Below, piece by piece: positions 1 to 10,002 of a stretch of 60,000 nt of DNA (position 1 is its first letter; every line of letters begins with the position of its first letter). The notes under the pieces were generated by a model. The model was not told where the DNA came from. It was given only the letters and a program-made list of their open reading frames with translations, and did no database searches. A program made the translations under genes and the position numbers. Source of the DNA: Bugula neritina (lineage: Eukaryota > Bryozoa > Gymnolaemata > Cheilostomatida > Bugulidae); assembly GCA_964035545.1 (NCBI GenBank), contig OZ037768.1, positions 18,953,700-19,013,699 of the forward strand, written 5' to 3'.

Positions 1-480
1 TAGTCAAGCTGCAACTTAAATAATGTGCACTAAATACACTAAGTTTGAAGTTGCTTTTCCTTGTATGTTATGCCGACCAAGATAAAAGAATCTATGACAT
101 ATGGTAAAACAGAGTGCTAGAAATTTATTTGTTCGAAGTTGTGTGCACTCGAATAGCAATGTGTACAAATGCTAAAATTTCTATGTGTTTGTGAATGAAG
201 ACTATTAGTACTTGTGCATGCCAACACATGCCTGCAATTAATATTCATTAATTTTATTACAAGAGATAATTTAGTAAATAACAAATTGTTTTTACAATTA
301 ATAGTGACTTAGTATCTGTCAAAAGACACAAAGATTGAAGAACCACCAGGGTGATGAAAAATTATCAACAAAAATCCAAACACTATAAAATAAAGGAATA
401 AAAATGAAAAATAATTTTCTATTAAAAATCAACTGCTACAAGCCAAGAACAAATTTTGATAAAATATATGATTTTAATAT
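1..480. other. AT-rich non-coding sequence
   Basis: No ORF of interest, no recognisable domain and no clear repeat is visible here. It ends at the short tandem repeat that begins near 489. Confidence 0.5.
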
Positions 481-488
481 TAGGCAAT

Positions 489-612
489 AGAGATTAGTAA
501 TGGCAGGTAATGAGAAGTAATGGCAGCTGACGAGTATTAGCGGCAGGTAAGGATTAGTAATGGCAGGTAAGGACTAGTAATGGTAGGTAATAATGATTAG
601 TAATGGCAGGTA
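489..612. repeat. Degenerate minisatellite, about 20-bp unit
   Basis: About six imperfect copies of a unit like GGATTAGTAATGGCAGGTAA run head to tail, with substitutions and small length changes between copies. Confidence 0.7.
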
Positions 613-2030
613 TATTAAACTACTCTCTAACTCGATGGAAGTGTTGCTAGTGGCAACTCGAGACAACTCACCAGTCGTTGGTGTGTAATGGTCAAGATTT
701 GTCCACCCTTCTTCATACTTGCTTAAGGTGCTTCACTTATAATAGAATAAAAATGCAAAACTTCAGAAATATTACAGAACTGTATTTATACTCATTTTGG
801 ACTGGTCACTCACAACTTAATGAAAGAACCCAAAATTAGCATAAGCAAAAAAATTACAAAATAGTGCACCACCTATTACCAAATATTCCATTTTATTTTA
901 TATTACAAATCTGGCTTCACTGCTTTGCAATGTTACGGGCCAAAATCAACTAAAATAGTTAGAAGCTTTTAAGATTGTAACATACTACAGCTATACATTT
1001 TTATATGCAATATTTATTATTTACACCAAATAATATATTAAACATTAGACAGCACTGAAAAACAATATTACAAAATGCTTTATGAAAATAATCTTTTACC
1101 TTCAACTCTTGCTACTTTCATATCAAATTTGAAAAAAATATTTTGCTCCTGCTAACATTTTTAAACTAACCAGGCTTCAATTTGTATCCATGATAAAAAG
1201 CTTCGGGACAAAACACCATCTCATCCCTAGGCCAATGTAAGATCAGTATAGCAGTAAGCTTGCCTAACTTCGTTCCACATCTGTCAAACAAGAACACAAG
1301 CTGAAAATTGACATTAATATAAATTACAGTCTACAGATAATCTAACCGAGAGAGTTATAATTTTAGCAGGCCTAGAAGTGATGCTTCGGGTAGAGTTAGG
1401 GAGTGTTACAATAGACTTTAGTCTAAGGGTAGTTGGGCTCTATGTAAAAAGATAACAAGTTATTTAACCTTGTATTTTTTCAATATAATAGTCAAATTGC
1501 CAGTGGTTGTTTTGTGACAATCACAATTCGGGCATTCATTTTTCTTTTCAAAAAAGATTGCAAGACTCCACTTAAAAATAGGTAACCCATGCTCATGCTG
1601 ACCATGCAATTTTTCAAGCCTAAGGGAATCAAGTAACTCAGTGACTGTAAGCTACACTGTGTAAGACTAAGTAGGATGACACCCACTCCCAGTCACCCTT
1701 GAAATCGAATACTATCAAAATCAAAACGACAATCACAATGACAATCAGTTGATTTAATCCTAATGGTTCAATAAAGATCCCAATGACCATCGCAACGTAA
1801 ATCAAAATGAAAACGTTATCCACACATTTTCAGTGATTTTGATTTAGTAGACTTACAGTTACTCTTACTCTTAGTCTTACTCTTAGCCCTTAGCCTTAGG
1901 AATAGGTGTGATGACCATTCTTATTCTATACAAACACAGAATAATTGCAGACATGATGATGATTTATTCATATTTAATATTTTCCAGTCTCAACTGAATA
2001 TCACTAACAACATCATATGTCTATGATTAT
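613..2030. other. Intergenic AT-rich sequence, no gene recognised
   Basis: Short minus-strand frames at 1492-1686 and 1638-1823 overlap and show no known domain. The second is a low-complexity read-through of imperfect TCAAAATCAAAACG-like repeats, so neither is called as a gene. Confidence 0.5.
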
Positions 2031-2039
2031 ATGACTATA

Positions 2040-2115
2040 TAATATAGTATATACTATAATTTTTATAATACTAATACTAATACTAATAGTAATAGTAATA
2101 GTAATAGTAATAGTG
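2040..2115. repeat. TAATAC/TAATAG microsatellite
   Basis: A run of ACTAAT units turns into TAGTAA units. The same motif recurs at 2620-2660 and 2745-2790, so the block is a simple-repeat neighbourhood. A 103-aa minus-strand frame at 2129-2440 next to it has no recognised domain. Confidence 0.75.
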
Positions 2116-2827
2116 ACCGAGTCAAGTGTCATAATGAAATAAAGAATTTCGCTAGAAGCAGCACTGAGTTGGGGTGACTGAGTACAAAATCTGCGCACAC
2201 TTCGTTGTCCAAACTTATAGTCGCCTGATACTGGAAACCCCACCCGAATCGCTCAACCCTACCAGCTCCAAATATGTGCTGCTTCAAGCAAGTTTTGAAA
2301 ATAAAACGCACGTGTAATGTTTTAGTAGATGATCTATTCTCTGGTTTTACAGAATGAGAGTGTATTGCTACACCACTCGCTGTACGTATTTTAAAACTAA
2401 ACCTGGGTGGTTCCATTTTTTGCTCGTAGCAATGTTTCACTATTTTTACTTAAATAAAGTTTGTTGAACTTCAAGCTCAAATCAATATGAATATGAATAT
2501 TATTATCAATATAAATGTAACAATATCATTAAGATCATTCGCTTATAAGTTATAACAGTATTATGCTATAAGAAATATGTGGTCATAGAAAATATTATTT
2601 GTACTAGTATAATAAATATAATACTAATACTAATAGTAATAGTAATAATAGTAATATAAATATTATTATTAATATTAATTATTATCCTTATAGTTATTAA
2701 TTATTATTAATTTATAATTATTATTTAAATATTAATACAGTATTATTAATAGTAATACTAAGTCTAATACTAATAGTAGCAGTAAATATAATTATAATAA
2801 TTATAATTAATACTTATACTTATAGTT

Positions 2828-2890
2828 ATACTAATACTGATACTGATACTGATACTGATACTGATACTGATACTGATACTGATACTGATA
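2828..2890. repeat. (ACTGAT)n microsatellite
   Basis: About nine to ten clean copies of the hexamer ACTGAT follow degenerate ATACTA repeats. They end 88 bp before the left LTR at 2978. Confidence 0.9.
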
Positions 2891-2977
2891 GTATTAGACC
2901 TAATATAATCAATATCATTAACTACTATTACTATTGTCTATTACTAATCGTTTACCCAGTATGAGTATTAGACTTAG

Positions 2978-3451
2978 TGTTATGGTGGGTTTTACTAATG
3001 TTGAGTATTGTAAACTCACCGAATAATATATATAATTTGGCCTTGGGGTGAGCTCGGGGTCGGTATGCAGTTGCGGGTTGATAGCTTGGCTGCGAGGTAA
3101 CTCCAGCTCCTGTCCGTCTGGTAGGGGTGAAGTTGAGACTCCGGGTTAGAGTAGTTGGCTGGTGGTGCTCCTCGGTCTATGGTCCTGAGCTAGCACTCAC
3201 AAACGTACTCTAACACATTCTAATTAAGTTGTATACATTCTATATAAATATTCTCAATTGTTCCTCAATCAGTCTCAAGTCTCTCCATTCTCCCATTTGC
3301 ACTAGGTTATATAGCTACAACACTCACACAAGCCACACCCACGCTATAAGTAATAATAATGTCAAACTTAGAGTTGTGCACCCCACACACATGCAACAAC
3401 AAGAGATGACAACTACGCATATTTATAATACTTATAAATCCAGATATAACA
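2978..3451 (-). repeat. 3' LTR of the Gag-only retrotransposon (left copy)
   Basis: 474 bp, TGTTATGG..TATAACA. Read on the minus strand it carries a TATAAATA box near its start. The short plus-strand frame at 3229-3489 is only a shadow of this LTR and appears again in the right copy. Confidence 0.93.
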
Positions 3452-6400
3452 TTCTCCGTCACAATAAAAATTTACAGTTCCACCTGTAAATACTTAACTA
3501 GGGGCATTGCGATTTAAGGATAAATATTGCAGTAACAATGTCAAACTATTAGATATGTAATTACTTTAGGACTACTGGACATATTAGAACTTGCAATATA
3601 TCAGACATTGGGTATAGTTGATATTAATAGACGTATTGGAAATTACTACATACATAATAATCTTTATATAATAGCTGTGAGTGTCTACTAGCCTCACAAC
3701 TGTTTAATAAGGCTGTGGGATTTACTACTACTATTGACCAAGTTATAGAATAGGTAACATACAAGAGAACAGCACAGCAAGAATAAGTTCAACTTCTGTC
3801 TATTGAAAGTTGCAAATTTCCCTTTGTTACCCTTTATAAAATAGAGCCCATCAGACAAAATACTATAGACGCATGTATGCTATATATGTATGTATATAAT
3901 ATATATATATATTTTTTTTTTGTAGCGATTGCATCAATTTCTATTCTTTAAATTAAATGAGTTAGCATGACTTAAGTCTGAATTTCATAGTTAACTAAGC
4001 ATTATAAATTAAATCTTAAAATTAAAAATTATGCAGGGTATAATTAAACTACGTAATTGGTAATGATATATAGCCATTTGTACGTGGGTTGTGGCTGTGT
4101 AGCCCTGTCTTCAAAGAAAGTATCAATTACTATTGTTCTAGATTAATGAGATATTATGAGACATATGCAATTTATTTATAAGCTTACTTCCACATTAAAT
4201 ATAATAAACTTTTAATCTGACAGATGTTGCCAGACTAATTATTTTGGTTAATGACTTATTTAATTCTAAGTAGCCCCTCTTATTAGTATAAAATCAGCAA
4301 GGATTAGCATAATTAGTATAATTTATTCTATATACCATCTTTGTAACTATAGTGGAAAAACTGTAGTCTGCAATGCTATACACACAGTAGTAACAACGGC
4401 CTTGTATTATATTCTGTTTATGTAGCACTAAACTCATATCAGCGTTTACTCTAAACTAATTGTATGTGGGACTTGAACTAAGAAATTATAATTAATTACT
4501 CCTGACTTTTAATATTGGCTGTGGTGACTTACATTTATAAGCTTGTATTCAATGCTAATTCCAACTATATACATATCAAGCACATTATATGGCGTGGGAA
4601 AAGGCTATAACGGAGATTGGAGTATGGTGGTACCATTCTATACCAATGTAATATGTGATTAAGGATTAGAGGTCTACGTAGATAAGTGTATTTACTGGGG
4701 CTAGTATATTTCTTTATAAGGATAAGGCCTAACATAATTAATATAATATGATGGCTGCATGAGCCTGCTGCAAACTAAGATGTATATAAATATGGGGAGA
4801 ATGACAATTGATATAGGCAATAGGCCGAGTATCTTTATCACAATAATAGAAATGTCTACAAAGTAAAATCCAGGACCCAAAAGAGAATGGAAACACCTTC
4901 ATCATACAGAGTTGTGTAATATAATATCTCAAGCAATAATTTCAAGCTGTCTTGCTGGGTAAGGCTTACAGCTCATTAAAGTTTATGTTTGGTCTACTAT
5001 TTCCTAAACTGTCTAGTTTGATTCACTTAGAGCCAGCTATCAGGTTAATTAACAAAACTACTTCCCCTTAGATTATCACTAATTGCTTCCAACCTTCAGA
5101 ACTCAACTATGTCAACATTTTCCTAGAGAATGAAAATTAACCTCTGATTACTGCTCCAGCAGCAAGATGATATCAATTAATAAACACTATGAACCTGTAG
5201 ATTCACAAGACTATGGTTGTCATACATATTGAACTTGTCCAGTTCATTGATAATACACATCAGTTAGAGAGTAATAATGGTATGGTGCAGTAGTCACAGA
5301 CGATGACTAATTACTAGCTTGAGTTTGTCAAGGTATATAGGCCCGCATGGTTGGTAATGAGCTTAATAGATGATTACTTCAAGAGAAAATCTTATAAGGC
5401 GATAAGACGTATTATATATTAATTCGATTAGTAGTTTGACTAAATAGTATTGCACTTAGGTATAAGAAGTTTTAATTAAAGTTAACTAGGGCCATAATCT
5501 GAACAATACGTGGGAGTGACTGAGGCTGCACAGGCGGCAGCTAACACGCCCCATGCGCTGCAGTCACATGTAGCAATGCCAGCCCCCACCGGGCTCGTCT
5601 CCACATGTATCATACTAATAATAGAGCTTATATTCTATTTTTCTCTTGAAGAAGTAATTGCAAACAACATTGATCCCTGGTAACTCTTATATGAGTTTGG
5701 TACGCATAACTACAGTATAATATTTTTTATAGCTAGTTTTATTTATGTTTTCAAATAAGTAAGCTCATACTGGATTACTGTCGTATCATACTAAATAAAG
5801 TCATATATTGTCATACGTGAGGCGCCAGCACAAGTTGTACTTAAATGTGTGTCGTGGCCAGGCAGCAGCAGCGCTTCATTAATAGAAAATTCACAACATA
5901 AAATTATATACATATACCCATCACCAACATATAGGAAGTGGTTAGTATTAATTAGCTAGCATGCAGGATAGCAAAATGCACCAGAGTAATGTGCACTCAG
6001 TCTATTTCATACGTCTATGAATTTTAGTCTAGTCAATGTCAAAGTATAGAGCTCTATGGACGTCCAGTAGTAATTTTTGTTTTTTGCAAGGCCTGTAAAT
6101 TTTGTTGTATTTCCGTACGGATTTATGCATGCTGTCGGTATACCATTATGAAATTTTATATATTCGGTCAGTGTCCCATTTTCTGTAGTGATTCTACGTA
6201 CGTGTTGCCCTACTGACGTGTCGTCGTGGCGATATAAATTATACAATTGTTTTTCGATTCGTTTGTTGTTCGGGACAGTTTGTGTTTAAAAGCGCTTTAT
6301 ATAAATATCGTATGTAGCCTATTTGTTGAAGTAGCCTATATATTATGACAGTATACTGTGTAGCCCTAGTTTTTCGATTGAAGTTTAACGTCATTCTGGA

Positions 6401-6454
6401 CGAGCCCTGTAATTCCATAAAATTGTTAGTATATGTGCACATACATTGAATGAT
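3452..6454. other. Internal region of the LTR element without coding potential
   Basis: About 3 kb lies between the left LTR and the tandem repeats near 6455. It has only short frames (79, 74 and 64 aa) with no pol motifs in any frame that I can see. Two GC-richer patches (about 5513-5605 and 5820-5878) interrupt otherwise AT-rich DNA. Large non-coding interiors are known for LARD-type elements. Confidence 0.6.
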
Positions 6455-6640
6455 GGCCTGCAAGCGTCTAACAGCTCGATAGGCTGGGACTACGGAGTAA
6501 ATAGTATATCGAGTTAGGCATTAGTGGCCTGCACATGTCCAGCAGCCGGATGGGCTGGGACTACGGAGGAAATAGTATATCAAGTTGGGCATTAATGGCT
6601 TGTACATGTCCAACAGCCGGATGGGCTGGGACTATGAGAA
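6455..6640. repeat. 71-bp tandem repeat, about 2.6 copies
   Basis: Units begin at 6455, 6526 and 6597, each starting GGCYTG and containing GGCTGGGACTA. They sit directly downstream of the Gag-like ORF in its reading direction. Confidence 0.85.
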
Positions 6641-6721
6641 ACTAATATGGAGATTTATAGAAACTCTTAGGCTGGCTACATAATGGGCTAGTAATTTAAT
6701 TATATAAATACCTATCTAGAT

Positions 6722-8029
6722 CTAGGTACTGAGGGCTTGTATTTGGGCTAGGATATTGTTATTGTTCAGACTGCCAGGGGGAAGAGGGTCAAGTCTGACA
6801 ATAGCTTTTGAGAAGTATCTCAAAAGCTTGTTGGCCAACCTATAAATGTATTTGGTGTGTGGGCCGAATTTTGGCTTACTCAACTTAGGAAAAATTATTT
6901 TGTAATTTCCAAGTAATAGAATACCGTTATGCCCTTGGGTTTGACATTTAACCCTGCCACTTGAGTAGATGTCTTTACCCAGTTTAAAGATAAAAGTGAC
7001 GCCAAAATAAATGCTTGTGATGGTGTACACCAGGTGTTGTAGAGTAGAGAAAAGCATGTATACAAGAAGATATATGGCTGCTGTCACAGGGTGATTGCAC
7101 ACATTAAATACCTTATCAGAGGCTTTTGAGCTTGAGTGAAGGTTGGTTGTGGCAGTCATCACATCCTGATGAAGGCTTGTAGCTATCTTCTCTTCTGGTG
7201 AGACTTTGCTAGTAGGTCGGACTTGCTCTCCAGTAGCTGAACATGGCGGTGCCGATGGACAGCTGGGGTTGATACCTTCTGCCGCAGTGGCACCGTCTGA
7301 GGTTGCAGGTATCTCCGTTGCTGGGTCGCAGTGCTGGGTGCTTCCGGCAGGTTGTGGGATGGAGAATTTGGACTCAGGGGTCTGGATGTTAGATTCTTCA
7401 TCTGTCGGTCTGCACTCTGAACCTACTTTAGTAATAATACTGGCGCAGATATGGCATTTGGTAGGTTTCCTACTCGGACTGTCCACACTGTGCTTATAGC
7501 AGAGTGAGAACAACTCCTCTATGGTTGGTGGATTTTTAAACCTACCTGCCAGTTGTGGCAGCAAAATGTAACTTAGCTCACGGTTACCTACACCAGTAGC
7601 AAAAGTCTCACCTATAATTGTAAGTTTTGAGCCACTATCTAGCATATATAGATTATTGCCCTCATCGATAACTCTACATAAAAAGTCTTCTGTAGACTCA
7701 TGGGCCCTAATATGGAGGTCTAGGAACTTTTTCATCTTTGTAGAGTGGTTCTTATTAAACTTTTTGTCAAGAACATTAATCAGGGTGTCAAATGAGATTT
7801 GGAAATTTGTAGACCTTACAATGTTCTGATAACTTTGTTTTGCATTACCATAGAGACAAAGGCCTAGGAATTTAATACTTTGCTCATCTGTGAGGTTGAG
7901 AACTTTTGCTCGATAGCTAAAATCAGCTTTGGTTCGATACCAATTGTCAGAAATATCACCAAATTGATGAACAAAAGCCCAACTTTTGGGGCATCTAAAT
8001 AAGTGGCACCAGTCACTACATGTGGCCAT
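6722..8029 (-). CDS. Gag-like protein with C-terminal hydrophobic region
   Basis: The ORF is intact (435 aa, ATG at 8029, TAG at 6722-6724) and is the only ORF of the LTR element. Residues about 15-175 look like a retrotransposon capsid region: an aromatic WYRTKADF stretch, a helical LTDEQSIKFLGLCLYGNAKQ segment and a later run on how the product is cut (RAHESTEDFLCRV). A low-complexity Pro/Ser/Thr/Ala linker follows (about 200-300). There is no CX2CX4HX4C zinc knuckle, only KCHICAS near residue 190. The C-terminal third has a long hydrophobic stretch (about 315-355, AAIYLLVYMLFSTLQHLVY..IYFGVTFIF) that could form one or two membrane helices, then a basic tail (YIYRLANKLLRYFSK). The Gag assignment rests on position next to the 5' LTR and on general character, not on a diagnostic motif. 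The membrane region is unusual for Gag and could instead be an Env-like or membrane-anchoring part. Confidence 0.65.
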   Translation of the reverse strand: MATCSDWCHLFRCPKSWAFVHQFGDISDNWYRTKADFSYRAKVLNLTDEQSIKFLGLCLYGNAKQSYQNIVRSTNFQISFDTLINVLDKKFNKNHSTKMKKFLDLHIRAHESTEDFLCRVIDEGNNLYMLDSGSKLTIIGETFATGVGNRELSYILLPQLAGRFKNPPTIEELFSLCYKHSVDSPSRKPTKCHICASIITKVGSECRPTDEESNIQTPESKFSIPQPAGSTQHCDPATEIPATSDGATAAEGINPSCPSAPPCSATGEQVRPTSKVSPEEKIATSLHQDVMTATTNLHSSSKASDKVFNVCNHPVTAAIYLLVYMLFSTLQHLVYTITSIYFGVTFIFKLGKDIYSSGRVKCQTQGHNGILLLGNYKIIFPKLSKPKFGPHTKYIYRLANKLLRYFSKAIVRLDPLPPGSLNNNNILAQIQALST

Positions 8030-8342
8030 TGTGTGACATAAAATGATATAGGCTATTTATATATGAAATTTGTATGAAATTTGTTTGTGTAAGCCTATGT
8101 ATAGTTAATCATTTTTGCTTGCACAATAAATGATATAGTATTTCCACCCCATATTTAAAACAGACACGTCCTCGTGTCAATTTGTGCACAAATCAACAGT
8201 AAGATAAAAACAAGCCACATGAAAAAAACAAATTGGAAAAAACTAACTGCACGGGACTTCTATGGCAGTCTCAACTAATAAAACACACAGATAGACTGAG
8301 AAACTGGAGCGGTGCACGAGAGCGAATGGCACCTCCACCAAA

Positions 8343-8816
8343 TGTTATGGTGGGTTTTACTAATGTTGAGTATTGTAAACTCACCGAATAATATATATAA
8401 TTTGGCCTTGGGGTGAGCTCGGGGTCGGTATGCAGTTGCGGGTTGATAGCTTGGCTGCGAGGTAACTCCAGCTCCTGTCCGTCTGGTAGGGGTGAAGTTG
8501 AGACTCCGGGTTAGAGTAGTTGGCTGGTGGTGCTCCTCGGTCTATGGTCCTGAGCTAGCACTCACAAACGTACTCTAACACATTCTAATTAAGTTGTATA
8601 CATTCTATATAAATATTCTCAATTGTTCCTCAATCAGTCTCAAGTCTCTCCATTCTCCCATTTGCACTAGGTTATATAGCTACAACACTCACACAAGCCA
8701 CACCCACGCTATAAGTAATAATAATGTCAAACTTAGAGTTGTGCACCCCACACACATGCAACAACAAGAGATGACAACTACGCATATTTATAATACTTAT
8801 AAATCCAGATATAACA
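8343..8816 (-). repeat. 5' LTR of the Gag-only retrotransposon (right copy)
   Basis: 474 bp, matching 2978-3451 without a difference that I can see. It is followed at 8817-8820 by the TSD copy TTAG. Confidence 0.93.
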
Positions 8817-8820
8817 TTAG

Positions 8821-9160
8821 TAACAAGGACCAACTTTAAGAACAATTCGCTCAACAATACCAAGTTAAATAAAAATAGTCTCAAATTACTGAATTAGTAT
8901 TACTATTACAATGCCAATCTGCATATCAATTAATGAATTATTATTTTAGTGATGCACCACGAGTGCCAGTTTAGCTATCATTAATACAAAACTTATTTCT
9001 TGGGGTTGCCGCAACCAACTACAATACAAATATGAAATTCAATTACAATATGATTGTCTATGTCACTTACTCATACAGTTACTGATCATTCAAATTGTTT
9101 TGATTTAAGTTTGAGCTGCACATTCACTCATAGTCATTATTAAGTGAAAATAAAGGGTGT
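8821..9160. other. Short intergenic stretch
   Basis: AT-rich, between the LTR element and the hairpin at 9162; no gene seen. Confidence 0.5.
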
Positions 9161-9161
9161 G

Positions 9162-9210
9162 ACTAAAATGGGTGGCCACCGGTGTCGCGGTCCGTGACAC
9201 CCATTTTAGT
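9162..9210. repeat. GC-rich perfect 13-bp hairpin
   Basis: ACTAAAATGGGTG (9162-9174) pairs with CACCCATTTTAGT (9198-9210) across a 23-nt loop that is itself partly self-complementary (GGTGTC/GACACC). The right flank carries a 5-nt duplication, CTAAA read on the minus strand. Confidence 0.8.
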
Positions 9211-9241
9211 TTAGTCATGAGGGAAGCTATAGAAGTACCTG

Positions 9242-9684
9242 TGTTATATCGGGATATGCTGTTTGTAGTTATTGCAACTCACCGAATAATATAATTGGGT
9301 TGTAGCTTTCAGGTGAGCATACAGGCACGAGTTGTTTGACTCGGCTGCGAGGTGACTCCAGCTCCCGTCAGTCTGTAGGGGCATTTGTCTGTGTCTCCGG
9401 GTTGGGGTATTTGTCTGTGTGTGCTCCGCCGTCCGACTTCTTGAGCTAGCACTCACTCACATAGCTTAATACATTCTGCACAATCTTCAATCTCTTCATT
9501 CACGATATCCTTCACTCTCCCTTCTCTTTCTCATACTCACTCCCTTTTATACTTTGCACTTTCATTCAAGCCACACATACACCACACTCACCAATATAAC
9601 TATATTATTTTAATACTGCAGGTCGTCAAACTCTGCTTTCTAGATAGTAGAGATATGAATTGAAAGTATTTATAATCCTAAACA
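9242..9684 (-). repeat. Diverged LTR of the same family
   Basis: It aligns with the 474-bp LTR in order: CAACTCACCGAATAATAT, GGCTGCGAGGTGACTCCAGC, CTTGAGCTAGCACTCAC, CAAGCCACA, GTCAAACT and TATTTATAAT..AAACA. It starts TGTTATAT and ends TAAACA, so TG..CA ends are kept. Flanking tetramers (CCTG and TTAA) do not match, so this is either an old solo LTR with a decayed TSD or one end of a rearranged copy. Confidence 0.75.
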
Positions 9685-10002
9685 TTAATGATTATGTAAT
9701 TCAAATTGTAGGGAGTAAAGTCTAGCTGTTGCAAAACTAAATGTAAATGTGTCTATTCAGCCTATTGATATGGCTGTCTGATGGTAGGACAATGGCAGTC
9801 TGAAGCCCATACAGATAGCAATTTGCAGACAGCCAATATCTATGCCAGCTAAAGTTAGCCACTAAATGTAATTAATAAATTACCACTACAACACCTGGAG
9901 AAAAACGTATATTTTGATCACTGACCAGGCAAAAAATTAGTTAAAATACAGTTCAACTGTATAATTTAATAGCGCTTGTTGGCCTTTTAGATATTGTCTC
10001 AA
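9685..10002. promoter_or_regulatory. Presumed upstream region of the AASDHPPT gene
   Basis: No ORF. CCTTTTAG just before 9991 could be a 3' splice site for an upstream non-coding exon. No clear TATA box stands out. Confidence 0.35.

Larger units (their letters stand above)
2978..8816 (-). mobile_element. Complete LTR retrotransposon with one Gag-like ORF and no visible pol
   Basis: Two 474-bp direct repeats (2978-3451 and 8343-8816), identical by eye, begin TGTTATGG and end ATAACA, the TG..CA ends of LTRs. The insertion is flanked by the 4-bp duplication TTAG (2974-2977 and 8817-8820). The internal region of about 4.9 kb has one long ORF on the minus strand next to the right LTR, which makes the right LTR the 5' one. 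Two bases inside it (about 8323-8340) a TGG-starting stretch could serve as primer binding site. No protease, reverse transcriptase, RNase H or integrase frame is seen in 3452-6700. Identical LTRs imply recent insertion. This is the layout of a non-autonomous Gag-only (TR-GAG-like) element; a deleted autonomous copy is the alternative. Confidence 0.9.

Noticed and set aside
2129-2440. 103-aa minus-strand ORF
   Set aside because: No recognised motif, no splice context and simple repeats next to it; kept only as a note.
3229-3489. 86-aa plus-strand ORF, repeated at 8594-8839
   Set aside because: It is the LTR read in one frame; its presence in both LTRs and its composition explain it.
5806-5835. 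TTGTCATACGTG, similar to the start of the Gypsy LTR at 41113
   Set aside because: The match ends after about 12 bases; no LTR follows.
7183-7499. ORFs of 72 and 97 aa overlapping the Gag-like gene
   Set aside because: Other-frame shadows of the 435-codon ORF.
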